Source of the DNA: Chalara sp. BL73
Taxonomy: Eukaryota; Ascomycota; Leotiomycetes; Helotiales
DNA: 64,000 nt
Assembly: GCA_918026815.1 (NCBI GenBank)
Contig: CAKJVC010000006.1
Coordinates: 1,736,001 to 1,800,000 of the forward strand
Direction of reading: 5' to 3'
Shown here: positions 63,346-64,000 of the stretch, piece by piece
How the letters are laid out: the number at the start of each line of letters is the position of its first letter
Position numbering within the stretch: position 1 is the first letter of the stretch
Notes under the pieces: generated by a model
Seen by the model: only the letters and a program-made list of their open reading frames with translations
Database searches by the model: none
Told to the model about the DNA's origin: nothing
Translations under genes and position numbers: made by a program

Positions 63346-64000
63346 TAAAAGCTTGATAAACAGCAGCTTTTAATACAGTGCTATACGTTGTACTGAACCC
63401 TTAGTCAGAGAAAAAAGACTTTCCGGACTAGTTTGGATCTGCACTCTTCCTCAAAAGCTCCAAAACTTCATTCTTTGTAGCCGATTAAGCTCGTTCACAG
63501 ATTTTATACAGTTCTTTGTCTATTTTTCTTTTTGCAATAATACTGAGCTTTTCGCACTTTTGTCTTGCCGTTTCTTTTTGTTTGAAGAGCAATGCTTTGT
63601 CTTTTTCTGGAAAAGGAAACGAACGTACTAAGACCCTGGGAAGCAAAAGCGCTGGAGTTGAGTCAAACTAGCGGTCGAACCCGGCGTTTTGCGTTTCTAA
63701 ATGTGCTGAAGACTCCTTGTCTTCTTGGACTGGAGCAAAGCCATAAAATACTGGAAGTTTCCTGGTGTCTTCATAATCTATAACTGAGCCGGCGTAAGCG
63801 CTATCCGCATAACTTGCAGTATTTTCCAAGAACTTTTGAATAGCAAATGTCTTTTCGAAGAGTCTGCTGCACAGCATAGTAATCTGCTAGTGCATCTCGG
63901 GTATAAATCGAACGTTATAACTAATCTACCTAGTTAAAGAACTTAGAAGTATCCGTTAGCTAGGTTTTATTTCGAAAACACTTATGTTTACGCCGTATGC
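63346..64000 (-). other. Unidentified coding-like relic
   Basis: On the minus strand, 63877-63668 encodes 69 residues (FAIQKFLENTASYADSAYAGSVIDYED). A basic Gln/Lys-rich segment follows leftwards in another frame (LLFKQKETARQKCEKLSIIAKRKIDKEL). The latter resembles the basic tails of pogo-type transposases. Stops separate the pieces, and I cannot name the element. Confidence 0.25.

Noticed and set aside
1..64000. Starship giant transposon carrying NLR and HET cargo
   Set aside because: I found no tyrosine recombinase (DUF3435) gene and no element boundaries. The window may lie inside one, but nothing here shows it.

Overview
This is a window of a filamentous ascomycete genome (Pezizomycotina). 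The evidence is genes with many short introns (43 to about 200 nt, mostly GT-AG, branch sites of CTRAY type), allorecognition-type proteins (HET, NACHT-ankyrin, SesA and DUF7580 domains), typical fungal transposons (hAT, pogo/Fot1, Tc1/IS630, Tad-like LINE), and AT-rich islands in which CAA/CAG codons have become TAA/TAG, the mark of repeat-induced point mutation (RIP). It reads as a gene-poor, transposon-rich accessory or subtelomere-like region. All calls come from reading the sequence; no database search was possible.

Layout. 1-5.4 kb: unassigned DNA, one broken ORF and old repeats. 5.4-7.5 kb: a HET-domain gene. 7.8-8.6 kb: LINE ORF1 fragment and a diverged LTR. 8.8-11.1 kb: a six-exon dipeptidyl peptidase III gene that can be fully reassembled (695 aa). 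11.1-14.5 kb: no clear gene. 14.8-21.1 kb: a very AT-rich relic of a hAT transposon, bracketed by GC-rich inverted sequences and carrying a dispersed 20-nt motif. 21.6-28.5 kb: a DUF7580 gene and a NACHT-ankyrin NLR gene, head to head, 201 bp apart. 28.9-31.8 kb: solo LTRs, a pogo-type transposase and a pseudokinase relic. 32.0-38.6 kb: metabolic and membrane genes (MFS carrier, FSH1-type hydrolase, 4-TM protein, DUF3455 secreted protein), several broken. 40.8-42.1 kb: an integral membrane protein. 42.7-53.0 kb: nested transposon relics, an orphan ankyrin cassette, and a RIP-mutated GH28 plus GH2 glycoside hydrolase pair. 53.1-55.6 kb: an intact Tc1/IS630 transposase and an unidentified 409-aa gene, tail to tail. 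56.1-57.6 kb: a broken HET gene. 58.4-62.7 kb: a 1372-aa protein with two SesA domains followed by a HET domain.

Themes. First, a concentration of candidate self/non-self recognition genes (HET, NLR, DUF7580, SesA-HET), some intact and some decayed, as expected under birth-and-death evolution. Second, more than a dozen short LTRs of several families (TG...CA ends, many with perfect 5-bp target duplications) and not one internal gag-pol region. One of them splits a hydrolase gene at a codon that can still be read across. Third, RIP islands in which host-type enzymes, not only transposons, have been mutated. I see no Starship-type tyrosine recombinase and no polyketide or peptide synthetase core gene.
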